Assembly (NCBI GenBank): GCA_944323265.1
Contig: CALURX010000014.1
Location: forward strand, 1-46,241
Direction: 5' to 3'
Length of the DNA: 46,241 bases
Source of the DNA: Candidatus Gastranaerophilales bacterium
GTDB taxonomy: Bacteria; Cyanobacteriota; Vampirovibrionia; Gastranaerophilales; Gastranaerophilaceae
The notes below the pieces were generated by a model. That model searched no databases and was not told where the DNA came from. It saw only the letters and a list, made by a program, of their open reading frames with translations. Each line of letters starts with the position of its first letter. Position 1 is the first letter of the stretch. Below, piece by piece: positions 1 to 9,001 of this stretch. The translations under genes and the position numbers were made by a program.

Positions 1-2
1 TG

Positions 3-1568
3 TTTGATTTTGCCTTGATAGATGAGTGGGTTAAATTAGGATTAATTGCGTTTACTCTCATATTTCCCTCCTACATTTCTTTTATCGTTGAATTATATAA
101 TGCGCATGAAATTTTGTCAATAGTTTGTAAAATCTTTTTTTGGATTGTGAAAATTTCGTTTAGCATCTTGACTTATTTTAAAAAATTTATTAGCATGATT
201 TTGAGGATTATGATTACTTCAATAAAAAATATCAACAAACATAATACGTTTAGGGAATCTACAAAGAGAGATAGTGCGCTCAATAATGAAAAGACCAGAG
301 TTGTTTTGAACGCAATAAATACAGTCGATAAAAGAACACAGAATCTTGTGTCACAAACTGATAATGCAAATAATACATTAATCTTTTTGCCGACTGTTCT
401 ATGTGCAGGTCTTAGCCTCGGTTCAGCTCTTTCTTTGGCGGAGAAAACAAAAAGTATTTCCGGCAAGGCATTTGCTGGATTGGCGGCCGTAGGTACGCTT
501 TTGTATTCACAGTTTGCCTTAAAGCGAGGTAAGGATGACGCCAGAGCCTATCATACTGGAGTTTATGAGGCTATCGGAGAGGATTTGCAGGATTCTAAGC
601 TGTTTGCAATCCCTTCTCAGGAGCAAATGTCTGAAATTGCTAACAACCCTGTATACAAATATTATAAAGAGTATGATTATGAACAAAGTCCGGATTTAAT
701 GCCGGATTTTCTGTTTTTAAAACACATAAAATTTCTCAGGGGGTTAAAGAAAGAAGAAAAATCCATTGATAATAAAGCTCTTCAAAATGAAAATCTTCAA
801 GTTAATAATACTGATAAAGAATTAATAGAAAATTTATCACATAAAATTGATAAAGAAACGATGGATTATTCAAATAAAGTTGCATTAGGCTTAAATTATG
901 TTCTATCAGGGGGGATAACCAGCGGACTTGCTCTGGCGTCAATATCCGGAAAGGCTGCAAAAAAATCAAAAGCTCTCGGTTATGGAGTTAAGGCGCTTGC
1001 AGCGGTTTTATGTGCATTACCTGTATGTGCATTCTCTAAACTTACAAACATTCCTTTTTTTAAAAACATTGAAGATGTTGGCAGATACAAATCTAAGGAA
1101 CGTATATACAGGGAACTTGCAGGTCAAGAGGCCTTACCAAAACTCCCTGACAATGCTTTAAGTGCCTTTATTGAGCATATGAAAACTAAAGATGAATATA
1201 AAACAAAAATAGAGAGACTTAATCAACTTACTGAGACAAAAAATAATATTGTCAAAAAGATGGATTTCACGGAAGAACAGATGAAACAGGCTAAAGCTTT
1301 AAAAGATAGTTTTACGGCTTCTGCTAAAACGATTGACAGCAACGAAAGGCAGCGTCACTTCAAAACAAAAAGTTTTTATCGTGATTTCTTACTCCTCTCT
1401 GCAATTCCAATAGCTTCAGTCCTTGTTAATTCAGTTTTTTACAAAAATACTTTCAAAACAAATATTAGAAAACCTCTGGCAACTGCGGCCTATTTGACCG
1501 GCGGGGCTGCCATACTTAATACTTTGTTCATAAAATCATACGCATCTAAGGTCGAAAATAGAAACTAA
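3..1568 (+). CDS. Membrane protein of unknown function with internal repeats (5' end cut by window)
   Basis: The frame is open to the first bases of the window, so the true start is probably upstream; the first possible start inside is a TTG at 15 with no Shine-Dalgarno. Residue numbers here count from that TTG (517 aa). I do not recognise the family. Hydrophobic segments lie at about 5-25, 33-70, 122-168, 290-345 and 455-508. The second and third hydrophobic blocks look like diverged copies: each is two glycine/alanine-rich helices followed by a polar stretch containing RAYHTGVYEAI (about 177-187) or KERIYREL (361-368). A coiled-coil-like stretch spans about 391-440. Probably an inner-membrane protein. 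No terminator is visible after the stop; the clpP promoters follow within 100 bases. Confidence 0.7.
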   Translation, partial: FDFALIDEWVKLGLIAFTLIFPSYISFIVELYNAHEILSIVCKIFFWIVKISFSILTYFKKFISMILRIMITSIKNINKHNTFRESTKRDSALNNEKTRVVLNAINTVDKRTQNLVSQTDNANNTLIFLPTVLCAGLSLGSALSLAEKTKSISGKAFAGLAAVGTLLYSQFALKRGKDDARAYHTGVYEAIGEDLQDSKLFAIPSQEQMSEIANNPVYKYYKEYDYEQSPDLMPDFLFLKHIKFLRGLKKEEKSIDNKALQNENLQVNNTDKELIENLSHKIDKETMDYSNKVALGLNYVLSGGITSGLALASISGKAAKKSKALGYGVKALAAVLCALPVCAFSKLTNIPFFKNIEDVGRYKSKERIYRELAGQEALPKLPDNALSAFIEHMKTKDEYKTKIERLNQLTETKNNIVKKMDFTEEQMKQAKALKDSFTASAKTIDSNERQRHFKTKSFYRDFLLLSAIPIASVLVNSVFYKNTFKTNIRKPLATAAYLTGGAAILNTLFIKSYASKVENRN

Positions 1569-1572
1569 ACAC

Positions 1573-1600
1573 TTCACTAATCCCTATTTTATGCTATAAT
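1573..1600 (+). promoter_or_regulatory. Distal promoter candidate for clpPX
   Basis: An extended -10, TGCTATAAT (TATAAT at 1595-1600), has TTCACT at 1573-1578 as a possible -35 with a 16-base spacer. It would give a leader of about 105 bases before clpP. Pattern only; no start-site data. Confidence 0.4.
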
Positions 1601-1649
1601 AATTTGTGCGATTAACCCAAACGAGGATAATATCATCCAAATTAATTAT

Positions 1650-1677
1650 TTGAGTAAAATTTTATGTAATGTATAAT
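1650..1677 (+). promoter_or_regulatory. Proximal promoter candidate for clpPX
   Basis: TTGAGT (1650-1655) and TATAAT (1672-1677) are separated by 16 bases, placing a start near 1684, about 28 bases before the clpP ATG. With the upstream site it suggests dual promoters for the protease operon. No heat-shock operator (CIRCE-type repeat) was seen. Confidence 0.45.
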
Positions 1678-1712
1678 GATATTGTTTTGTAATATAAGAA
1701 AGGAAAATAAGA

Positions 1713-2300
1713 ATGAGTTTTGTACCTGTAGTAATTGAACAATCAAGCAGAGGAGAACGTTCTTTTGATATCTTCTCAAGATTGTTAAGAGAGCGCATTA
1801 TCTTTTTAGGCACACCGGTTGACGATATGGTTGCAAATTTAATTGTTGCACAATTATTGCTGCTGGATAGTGAAAATCCGGAAAAAGATATTATGTTATA
1901 TATCAACTCTCCGGGCGGAAGCGTAACTGCAGGTTTGGCAATATACGATACAATGCAGCACATTAGAGCGGATGTTTGTACAATCTGCTTAGGTCAAGCT
2001 GCTTCAATGGGTGCATTCCTCCTTTGCTCAGGTGCTAAAGGCAAGAGAATGGCTCTTCCGCATTCAAGAGTTCTTATTCACCAGCCTCTCGGCGGTGCGC
2101 AAGGTCAGGCTACTGATATCGAAATTCAGGCACAAGAAATCTTGAGAATTAAGAAAACCTTGAATGAAATTATGGCCTCAAATACAGGTCAGTCAATCAA
2201 GAAGATTGAAAAGGATACTGACCGTGACTATATCATGACACCTCAAGAAGCTCTTGAATACGGTATGATTGATAAAGTTATAACTAAGGATAATATGTAA
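1713..2300 (+). CDS. clpP: ATP-dependent Clp protease proteolytic subunit ClpP
   Basis: Serine peptidase that forms the barrel-shaped proteolytic core of the cytoplasmic Clp machine and degrades substrates unfolded by ClpX or a related ATPase. The protein is 195 aa, the normal length. The catalytic triad is visible: Ser98 in GQAASMG, His123 in RVLIHQP, and Asp172 in DTDRDYIM. The oligomer and active-site signature [11 protein letters not shown] is at about 64-74. The start has AGGAAAATAAGA directly upstream. clpX begins 12 bases after the stop, so the two are very likely cotranscribed. The first residues ([10 protein letters not shown]) resemble the short propeptide and axial-loop region of bacterial ClpP; no cleavage site can be assigned from the sequence. 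Confidence 0.98.
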   Translation: MSFVPVVIEQSSRGERSFDIFSRLLRERIIFLGTPVDDMVANLIVAQLLLLDSENPEKDIMLYINSPGGSVTAGLAIYDTMQHIRADVCTICLGQAASMGAFLLCSGAKGKRMALPHSRVLIHQPLGGAQGQATDIEIQAQEILRIKKTLNEIMASNTGQSIKKIEKDTDRDYIMTPQEALEYGMIDKVITKDNM

Positions 2301-2312
2301 CAGGAGAAATCT

Positions 2313-3644
2313 ATGTCATCACAAGACAGACTAAAATGCTCTTTTTGCGGAAAAACGCAGGATCAGGTAAAGAAATTAATTGCAGGACCTGACGTATTTA
2401 TTTGCGATGAATGCGTTGAGCTTTGTAATGAAATTCTGGATGAAGAGTTTTTTGAATCAAAAGATAAAAGCGGAGGAAAGACAGAAGACAAGTCTTCTGA
2501 TATGGAAGATAAACCTATTCCTAAGCCGCACGAAATTAAGGCTTACCTCGATCAGCATATAGTAGGTCAGGATGACGCGAAAAAAGTTCTATCCGTTGCG
2601 GTTTATAACCACTATAAACGTTTAAAACATAACCAGAAGGAAGATACAAACGGTGTTGAGATTCAAAAATCTAATATTCTGCTTGTTGGTCCTACAGGAA
2701 GCGGTAAAACACTTCTTGCGCAAACTTTGGCGAAAATGCTTGATGTTCCGTTTGCAGTAGCAGACGCTACAACCCTTACAGAGGCAGGTTATGTAGGTGA
2801 TGATGTAGAAAATATTTTACTTCGTCTTTATCAGAATGCTGATTATGATGCAAAAAAAGCCGAAAAAGGTATTATCTATATTGATGAAATTGATAAAATT
2901 GCAAGAAAATCTGAAAATACATCAATTACAAGAGATGTATCCGGTGAAGGTGTTCAGCAGGCGTTATTGAAACTTATTGAAGGAACAATATCAAATGTTC
3001 CTCCGCAAGGCGGCAGAAAACACCCGCAGCAGGAAATGATTCAGATTGATACAAGCAATATTCTGTTTATTGTAGGCGGTGCGTTTGTTGATCTGGATAA
3101 GATTATTGAACACAGGGTAAAAGACGGATCTTCAATAGGCTTTGGTAAATCTGCTCCTACTCAGGCAGAAAAAGAACAGGCTGCGGCAAGGCTTCTGAAA
3201 AAATTACAGCCGGAAGATTTGCTTAAATTCGGCTTAATTCCAGAATTTATTGGTCGTATCCCTGTATATGCCGTTCTTGATGCATTGGATGAAGATACAT
3301 TGAAGATGATTCTTACAGAGCCTAAGAATGCTATAATCAAACAGTATCAATGTTTACTTGCGATGGATGGTGTTGACTTAGAGTTTGAGCCTGATGCAAT
3401 AGATTTGATTGCTAAAAAAGCTATTAAACGTAAAACAGGTGCAAGAGCCTTACGTTCAATTGTTGAAGAACTTATGCTTGATGTAATGTATGATATTCCG
3501 ACAAAACATGATATCAATAAGTTTGTTGTAACAAAAGATATGGTAGAAAAGCAGGACGAAATTGATAACCGTGCGGAATTGATTCACCTTCCGCAGAATA
3601 AACCTGCAGATATATCAGAAAAAACAAGGGCTGAAATAGCTTAG
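2313..3644 (+). CDS. clpX: ATP-dependent Clp protease ATP-binding subunit ClpX
   Basis: AAA+ unfoldase that recognises tagged or regulatory substrates and threads them into ClpP. The 443-aa protein has an N-terminal zinc-binding domain with Cys9, Cys12, Cys31 and Cys34, a Walker A motif GPTGSGKT (126-133), the GYVG pore loop (159-162), Walker B IIYIDEID (187-194), the RKH pore loop (235-237) and an IGF motif in SSIGFGKS, which is the ClpP-docking loop. All are intact. It follows clpP by 12 bases with AGGAGAA upstream of the ATG. Its stop codon overlaps by 3 bases the stop of the opposing gene on the minus strand, and no hairpin terminator lies between them, so the two convergent transcripts must run into each other. 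Confidence 0.98.
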   Translation: MSSQDRLKCSFCGKTQDQVKKLIAGPDVFICDECVELCNEILDEEFFESKDKSGGKTEDKSSDMEDKPIPKPHEIKAYLDQHIVGQDDAKKVLSVAVYNHYKRLKHNQKEDTNGVEIQKSNILLVGPTGSGKTLLAQTLAKMLDVPFAVADATTLTEAGYVGDDVENILLRLYQNADYDAKKAEKGIIYIDEIDKIARKSENTSITRDVSGEGVQQALLKLIEGTISNVPPQGGRKHPQQEMIQIDTSNILFIVGGAFVDLDKIIEHRVKDGSSIGFGKSAPTQAEKEQAAARLLKKLQPEDLLKFGLIPEFIGRIPVYAVLDALDEDTLKMILTEPKNAIIKQYQCLLAMDGVDLEFEPDAIDLIAKKAIKRKTGARALRSIVEELMLDVMYDIPTKHDINKFVVTKDMVEKQDEIDNRAELIHLPQNKPADISEKTRAEIA

Positions 3645-5038
3645 CCGCTAATATTTTCAATTTTTTCAATGATATTCTTATTATTAAAGTATATTCTTTT
3701 GAAAAGCCCATTATGTTTAATAAATAAATATCCCTGTGTATTTATGTCTGAATAGTATTCATTTATTACAGTGATTTTGAACTTTTGCAGATTTTTTATA
3801 AGTTCTTGTTTTGTTTTATAAGAATCAAGATTAAATTGTTCTATAATAGTTATACTTTTTGCATTGTTGATTTCTTTAAGCGCTTTTATCAGCTTATATG
3901 GCATGTATTTGACTTTATGTTTTATAAGATTTATAGCTTTCAAGTAATTTTTATTCAGGCTATATTTACGAATTTGTTCTATGCTGTTTTGAGTAAGTTT
4001 CCAGCTGATTTGTTCTGATTTAATATTATAGTTCAGATTCTGCCATATAATTCTAACAAGTTTTGCGAAATCTTTGTCTTTTAAATTTTTTTCTTTAACA
4101 TATAATCCCCCAAAGTCGATGATTCTGCCATTAATAATATTTTCTTTTTTTAATTCGATTTTATTAATAGAAAGGTAGTGAAATGGGGAATATTTTTTAG
4201 ATGTCTCTTCTGGAGTTATAAATTCTGTAATTATATAACTATATGGATCATCATATGATGATATTTTCCCCGCAAAAAAATTTACAAACAAATTCTTATC
4301 TGTACTTTTTCCAGCATAGTATGCGGCTTGTGGTTCAAAGTATAGTCCCTGAGTTTTTTTAAGATAAGATTCGGAAAATTTTTTATATGGGAAAAAAACT
4401 TTGTAAGCATAATATTTATCATTTATTGTGATTTTATAAACATTACCGAATGTACCGTGTTCCAAATATTCAATATTAACTGTTTGAGCAGTAATATTCG
4501 ATAATTCTCTTTCAAACTCTTTTAGGCGGATATTTAAAATATTTGTCCAAAATTCGTTTTCAACATCTTCTGATTCAAAATCATAGTTAAGGGAGTATGT
4601 GTATTTTAAGAAAATATTGAATAGTTTATAAGCAGCCTCTTTTTTCTTATTATATTGAATATTTGTAAAAAACTCTCCAGGTATACTGCCAATAAATTTG
4701 TTTTGTATATCAAATTTGTTTTGTAATTTATTTATACTTATCCCAGAGTATAGTTTTTTCCGTAGAACATTATTAAGACTAAAAACTTTATTAGTTTTTA
4801 CATACATATTTTTTTCTTGATTTTTAATACAAGAAAAAAATAAATTTTTTAATAAAATTCTCTTATTAGAAAGCTCTCCGCTAGAATTTGATATGTCAAT
4901 ATTAGCAGCTTTGTGTTTAATCTTGTTAAGTTGGATTGAGCTTTTGGCTGCCTGTATTTCTCTGATACATTTTTCAATTTCTAAAAAGAGCTCAGAATAC
5001 TCTGAGCTCTTTTTTATTTTTTTATAGAGCTTGTGCAT
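3641..5038 (-). CDS. Kinase-like protein of unknown target, possibly a pseudokinase
   Basis: The 465-aa reading frame holds a protein-kinase-like core at about 188-330: a glycine-rich loop [10 protein letters not shown] (194-203), a Lys in YAYKVF (Lys213) at the place of the VAIK lysine, a possible hinge YIITEFI (268-274), KIELKKEN (293-300) where HRDLKPEN is expected, and IIDFGG with Asp308-Phe-Gly. The catalytic Asp would be Glu295, and the loop to DFG is short, so activity is doubtful. The C-terminal third is Lys/Asn-rich with no recognised domain. The ATG at 5038 overlaps the end of the upstream EF-hand gene by 17 bases and has no clear Shine-Dalgarno; a terminator-like hairpin lies inside codons 9-19. 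ATG 4807 (388 aa) is an alternative start. The gene is visibly more AT-rich than clpX, which may point to transfer. Exact family unknown. Confidence 0.72.
   Translation of the reverse strand: MHKLYKKIKKSSEYSELFLEIEKCIREIQAAKSSIQLNKIKHKAANIDISNSSGELSNKRILLKNLFFSCIKNQEKNMYVKTNKVFSLNNVLRKKLYSGISINKLQNKFDIQNKFIGSIPGEFFTNIQYNKKKEAAYKLFNIFLKYTYSLNYDFESEDVENEFWTNILNIRLKEFERELSNITAQTVNIEYLEHGTFGNVYKITINDKYYAYKVFFPYKKFSESYLKKTQGLYFEPQAAYYAGKSTDKNLFVNFFAGKISSYDDPYSYIITEFITPEETSKKYSPFHYLSINKIELKKENIINGRIIDFGGLYVKEKNLKDKDFAKLVRIIWQNLNYNIKSEQISWKLTQNSIEQIRKYSLNKNYLKAINLIKHKVKYMPYKLIKALKEINNAKSITIIEQFNLDSYKTKQELIKNLQKFKITVINEYYSDINTQGYLFIKHNGLFKRIYFNNKNIIEKIENISG
4983..5015 (-). terminator. Perfect bidirectional Rho-independent terminator
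   Basis: A 14-base-pair perfect inverted repeat (AAAAAGAGCTCAGA / TCTGAGCTCTTTTT) with a 4-base loop. Read on the minus strand it begins 8 bases after the stop of the EF-hand gene and ends in five Ts, so it is best explained as that gene's terminator. It also ends in T5 on the plus strand. It falls inside the first codons of the longest kinase-like frame. Confidence 0.85.
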
Positions 5039-7412
5039 AAAATTTATTGAAGAGATCCATCACGCATCTCATATTAACTACTACTTGATATGTGCTTGGA
5101 CTGTTATATGATTCATTAAGAGATAGACCTAGTTGATTGTTAGCAGCAGATTGGCTTCTAGCTTGTTCTGTATTTTGCGCACTGCTTTCACGATACCATT
5201 TTTTAGTTTGGAAAGTGTAAGTTTCTCCATCATAGCTAATTGTACTTGTTTTATCGGATTTTTTACCAGCCATATCTCCATTATGAATCTGAGTTAAGGC
5301 TGCTTGATATAATTCGATAGTCTTTTGTGCTGCCGTTTGAAGAGCTGTCTCATCATAGTTGCCAGTATTTCTAACTGCACTGCATAAAGTACCGTTAATA
5401 AAATCTGCCAGACGAGTTTTAGATGAATTTATTGTATCGCTCCAATTCTTAGTGAATTCACCATTGGTTCCATTAAGGATTAAGCAGGCTGTATTGTTAT
5501 AAGCCTCTTGCAGAGAAATATTACCGTTGCTGCCTCTAGCCTCACCATTTCTTGCAATAACACCATTGTACGTTTCAGTCATGCTGCCCCAATCAAAACT
5601 TTCACTAATGGTTTTAACTTTAATAGTCTGTTCGCCAAGTTCTACACCATCAACCAGTAGGCTTACTGTTACGGTTGTATATCCATTGTTTGAACCGCCG
5701 GTAATAGTTAATGTATTATTGTCTATGGATGCTGTAGCATTGCCTGAAACGCTGACTTTATAAGTTATTCTGTCACTACTTATACTATTATCGCCATTCT
5801 GTACACTAGTATTGAGCTGATAATTTTTAACATCATTTTGTGCAATAGAGACATCTGTTGGTATTTCGCCCCAGTTTTCAATTGTGAATGTTGAAATATC
5901 ACCAATTTCTAAGGCTTTTTCTTTTAAATCAGAAATTTTTTCTGCAATTTCACTTGGATATAAAGAGTTGATTTGAGACTTATAATCAGCTCCAAAGATA
6001 TTGGTGACAGCTTCAGAAAGCTTGTCGCCTTTGGCAATAAGCGCTTCGCAGTATGAGATAGCGGCTTCTCTTGACTGTGAAAGTGATTTATCATCATCTG
6101 TTTCTTTTAACGCTGATTCCGCAAGTTTATCGTACACAATGTTTAACTCTGTAAGCGGCATATCTCCTAAACCATTAGGATAAAATTCGACCATTTTATC
6201 TTCAAGTTCTGCTGCAAACCAGTTTATTAATTCTGTTGAATTAAAGGCTCCATCGACATCGAAATCTCCAGCTTTAGCTTTTTTTATTGCTTCTGCTTCA
6301 AGTTCATCATACGCATCAAAATATCTGCCATCTTTTTGAATTTTATCAGCAAAAGATTCACTTATATTTGTAGAAATTATATTATGTAATTCATCACCTT
6401 GCAGAACATCTTTAACTTCTATTGTTGTTTCAATATCCTGATATGATTTTGTTGCTTTAAAATCTTCAATGCCATATTCCTGAACTGTTTCAAAATCACT
6501 GAATTTAGCATTTGCAAGGGTATTTGATATAAATTCATTTACTGCTGAATCATAGATTTCAGAAAATTCTTCATATTTTTCTTCATCCTTGATTGCCTCA
6601 AGATTATCTTCTAATTTCTTTTGAACGATACATTTTTGTAAATCATTGAGTGCAGAATTTTCTGTAACAGTATAGCCATATTCGCTTAAGTCAATTGGGC
6701 TTTCATCTGCTAGTCCTGCAGTTGCCATGTATGCATCAATGATACTTGTAACCGTAGTTTTTATACTTTCGGCATCTTCATCTCCCGCTAAAGTCTTAAT
6801 ATAATTGTCAATCATGCTCTGTAATGTATTATCGGATGCGTAAGCGTAACCATATTCATTAACAACATCAGACATGGTTGCACTGAGATATTCTGTTGCA
6901 CAATAATCTGCAGTTGCTTTATTCATAATAGTAGGAGCTGATTCTTCAAGATATGCAAGCAGCTCTTCTGCAGGTTTTCCTTCTTTAATATATGCTTCAA
7001 CCAAAGCAGCAAGACCTTCTGATACAGATTTTTTCCATTCAGAAGATGAGGATATTATGCTAGGTGCAGTTAGAGTTGAGGTGTATTCATTGAGGATTTC
7101 ATACATCTCTATACGATTTTCCATATTTGTAACTTCATTTTTATCAAGAGCATTTGCATTTTTAAACTTAGTACCGCTAATCTTTGAGGCATTTCTGTTG
7201 GTGTCAATATTTTGCCAGAACTGATTTATTAAATCATTTTTGCCATCTTCTGTGGTTTCACCGTCCCATTCAAAGTTTTCTTCCATAAAAGCACGAAATT
7301 CACTTTTTATAATTGTGCCGTCACCATTGGAATCAACTTCATTCTGCCAGGTTTGTCCACCTTCGTTGTACTTAGCTAAAAATTGATAAACTCTTGATAC
7401 ATCATTTGTCAT
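5022..7412 (-). CDS. Large acidic EF-hand-containing protein of unknown function
   Basis: 796 aa. The N terminus has a canonical EF-hand calcium loop, DSNGDGTIIKSE (27-38; Asp27, Asn29, Asp31, Glu38), followed by a degenerate second loop from Asp70 (DTNRN). The middle (about 100-510) is helical and rich in Glu, Asp and Ala. About 540-640 reads as a beta-rich Ig-like module (repeated TV/VS strands, ending QTIKVKTISES). The C-terminal part is Asn/Ser/Thr-rich and ends in a hydrophobic, helix-like [12 protein letters not shown]. No signal peptide or membrane segment is visible. The start is supported by AAAGGAG eight bases upstream of the ATG. The kinase-like gene follows with a 17-base overlap. 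It may be a surface or secreted protein exported by a route without a Sec signal, but that is inference. Confidence 0.75.
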   Translation of the reverse strand: MTNDVSRVYQFLAKYNEGGQTWQNEVDSNGDGTIIKSEFRAFMEENFEWDGETTEDGKNDLINQFWQNIDTNRNASKISGTKFKNANALDKNEVTNMENRIEMYEILNEYTSTLTAPSIISSSSEWKKSVSEGLAALVEAYIKEGKPAEELLAYLEESAPTIMNKATADYCATEYLSATMSDVVNEYGYAYASDNTLQSMIDNYIKTLAGDEDAESIKTTVTSIIDAYMATAGLADESPIDLSEYGYTVTENSALNDLQKCIVQKKLEDNLEAIKDEEKYEEFSEIYDSAVNEFISNTLANAKFSDFETVQEYGIEDFKATKSYQDIETTIEVKDVLQGDELHNIISTNISESFADKIQKDGRYFDAYDELEAEAIKKAKAGDFDVDGAFNSTELINWFAAELEDKMVEFYPNGLGDMPLTELNIVYDKLAESALKETDDDKSLSQSREAAISYCEALIAKGDKLSEAVTNIFGADYKSQINSLYPSEIAEKISDLKEKALEIGDISTFTIENWGEIPTDVSIAQNDVKNYQLNTSVQNGDNSISSDRITYKVSVSGNATASIDNNTLTITGGSNNGYTTVTVSLLVDGVELGEQTIKVKTISESFDWGSMTETYNGVIARNGEARGSNGNISLQEAYNNTACLILNGTNGEFTKNWSDTINSSKTRLADFINGTLCSAVRNTGNYDETALQTAAQKTIELYQAALTQIHNGDMAGKKSDKTSTISYDGETYTFQTKKWYRESSAQNTEQARSQSAANNQLGLSLNESYNSPSTYQVVVNMRCVMDLFNKFYAQAL

Positions 7413-7537
7413 TTTTAATACTCCTTTAAGTTTTCCCTATTTTATATTATTAATTACGGCACAATGCGAACAAAACTTTAATTTTTTTCTAAGATTGTTA
7501 CAAAAGTTAATAAACAAAGAAATGTGAGAATATAGTA

Positions 7538-7543
7538 TATAAT
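7538..7543 (+). promoter_or_regulatory. Pribnow-box candidate for the pilin-like pair
   Basis: TATAAT 44 bases upstream of the first pilin start, in the 174-base divergent gap shared with the EF-hand gene. No good -35 hexamer is seen at the right distance. For the opposite strand, TTGTTC and TATAAA (reading minus, about 7445-7475) are a weak possible pair for the EF-hand gene. Confidence 0.3.
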
Positions 7544-7586
7544 TAATATGTGTGATACAATTCTTATAAAGAGAGGGTATTTTATA

Positions 7587-8243
7587 ATGAAAAAAGGTTT
7601 TACTATTGCAGAGTTATTAATAACATTAGGTATTGTAGGTGTTTTGGCCGCAATGACAGCCCCTGTTATTATGGATATGATGCCTAATGATACGAAAGTC
7701 CGGTTTATGAAAGCATACAATGCTATTGCTGTTGCAAATGATGAAATGCTGGATAATTCGGATTTGTATAAACAGACAGTATATCTTACTGGTAGCCCTG
7801 ATATTTTGGGTGAGCCTACTTGCATAGGCTTAGGCTGTGTTCAACAAACAACTTCAATGGATCCAGCTTTAAACAGCGCAACTGCTTATGCAAATTCAAG
7901 TAAGTATGCCAAAATACTTGCGTATCAGTTTGGTATTCCGCTAGATGATGTTACGACATCCGGCAGCAAATCTACTTTTACCGCAAAAGATGGAAGCTCT
8001 TGGGAAATTACATCTACTTTGTCTACGGAAAATAGTGCTAAAATTTTGAATTCCAATATTGTTGTGGATATAGACGGTAAGGATAAAGGGGATAATTGTA
8101 ACTCTTCTACTTCATCCTGTAAGAAACCGGATCAGTTTAAATTTAAAGTAGATACTTATGGTGCAGTTTCTGCTGATGATACTTTAGGAAAACAGTTTTT
8201 AAAAAATGCAGCAGATGTAAATTCTAACAGTGAGGAAGATTAA
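7587..8243 (+). CDS. Type IV pilin-like protein, copy 1
   Basis: 218 aa. It starts with a class-III prepilin leader: MKKG then FTIAELLITLGIVGVLAAM, with cleavage expected between Gly4 and Phe5 and the conserved Glu at mature position 5. The rest is a soluble domain with a CIGLGC pair and a C-terminal block with two more Cys followed by KKPDQFKFKVDTYG. A frame extension to an ATG at 7548 exists, but AGAGAGGG at 7570-7577 fits ATG 7587 and the leader must be at the N terminus. Likely a pseudopilin or minor pilin exported by a type IV pilus or type II secretion machine encoded elsewhere. The next gene is a clear paralogue starting 1 base after this stop. Confidence 0.88.
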   Translation: MKKGFTIAELLITLGIVGVLAAMTAPVIMDMMPNDTKVRFMKAYNAIAVANDEMLDNSDLYKQTVYLTGSPDILGEPTCIGLGCVQQTTSMDPALNSATAYANSSKYAKILAYQFGIPLDDVTTSGSKSTFTAKDGSSWEITSTLSTENSAKILNSNIVVDIDGKDKGDNCNSSTSSCKKPDQFKFKVDTYGAVSADDTLGKQFLKNAADVNSNSEED

Positions 8244-8244
8244 A

Positions 8245-8928
8245 ATGAAAAAAGGGTTTACTTTATCAGAATTACTTATAACACTGGGTATAATAGGCGT
8301 AGTAGCGGCTTTAGCTACGCCAACTCTTGTAAAATTAAAACCGGACGATGCTAAGGGGAAGTTTCTTAAGGCTCATAATGTCTTATCAAATATGACAGCT
8401 GATATTGTTAGTGATTCATCTTTGTACATGACAGATTTTAATGATTTAGGACAGCCTACTTGTGCTGGTATCGGATGTAATGAGATTCCTGATTATATTG
8501 ATAATGAAGATGCTTCCGACTTGATTGGAAATGTCAGCAGTGGAGCGAAGTTTGGAGCGCTTTTGGCATTAAGATTAAATGTTGATAAAGATGATGTAAC
8601 AAAAACCTCTACAGGTGTTACTTTTACAACAACAGACGGTATTGAATGGGAAATTACTTCTAACTCCTCTAATGTAAGCGTTAATGGATATAGCCTGACA
8701 ACAGAAGAGAATGAAGTTGTTATTGATATAAATGGCGAAGATAAGGGTAAAAACTGTGAGTATTCGACCAGTTGTAAGACGCCTGACCAATTTAAATTTA
8801 AGGTAGATACGTATGGTAACGTTTCAGCAGAAGATGCTATGGGTAAGGCTTATCTTAAAAATTCTTCTAACATGAAAGCAAATGACGAAGACAGGGACGA
8901 GGCAAAGAAATTGTTAGGTGAGAAGTAA
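8245..8928 (+). CDS. Type IV pilin-like protein, copy 2
   Basis: 227 aa, paralogue of the preceding gene. The leader is MKKG/FTLSELLITLGIIGVV with Glu5 of the mature protein. Shared blocks with copy 1 include PTCAGIGC, IEWEITS and a C-terminal CKTPDQFKFKVDTYGNVSA, so the two arose by tandem duplication and then diverged in the middle. A GTG at 8230 would add five residues before the leader; GAGGAAG at 8232-8238 fits ATG 8245 instead. The stop of copy 1 and this ATG are one base apart, so translation is probably coupled. No terminator is obvious after the stop. Confidence 0.88.
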   Translation: MKKGFTLSELLITLGIIGVVAALATPTLVKLKPDDAKGKFLKAHNVLSNMTADIVSDSSLYMTDFNDLGQPTCAGIGCNEIPDYIDNEDASDLIGNVSSGAKFGALLALRLNVDKDDVTKTSTGVTFTTTDGIEWEITSNSSNVSVNGYSLTTEENEVVIDINGEDKGKNCEYSTSCKTPDQFKFKVDTYGNVSAEDAMGKAYLKNSSNMKANDEDRDEAKKLLGEK

Positions 8929-9001
8929 AGATTTATAAACCTCCTCTTTATAATTAATCATTTTTTGTATACACTAAAGGTGTATGAAAAAGGAGGTATT
9001 T

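Noticed and set aside
928..1161. 77-aa frame inside the first gene
   Set aside because: Alternate-frame shadow of the membrane protein with no ribosome site of its own.
1569..1712. Riboswitch or CIRCE-type element in the clpP leader
   Set aside because: No stable hairpin or known inverted repeat was found; only two promoter-like pairs.
3641..7412. Prophage or transposon origin for the EF-hand and kinase-like pair
   Set aside because: No integrase, transposase, flanking repeat or tRNA is present; only low GC in the kinase-like gene hints at transfer.
8230..8244. Upstream GTG start for pilin copy 2
   Set aside because: It would put five residues before the prepilin leader, and the GAGGAAG there serves as the Shine-Dalgarno for ATG 8245.
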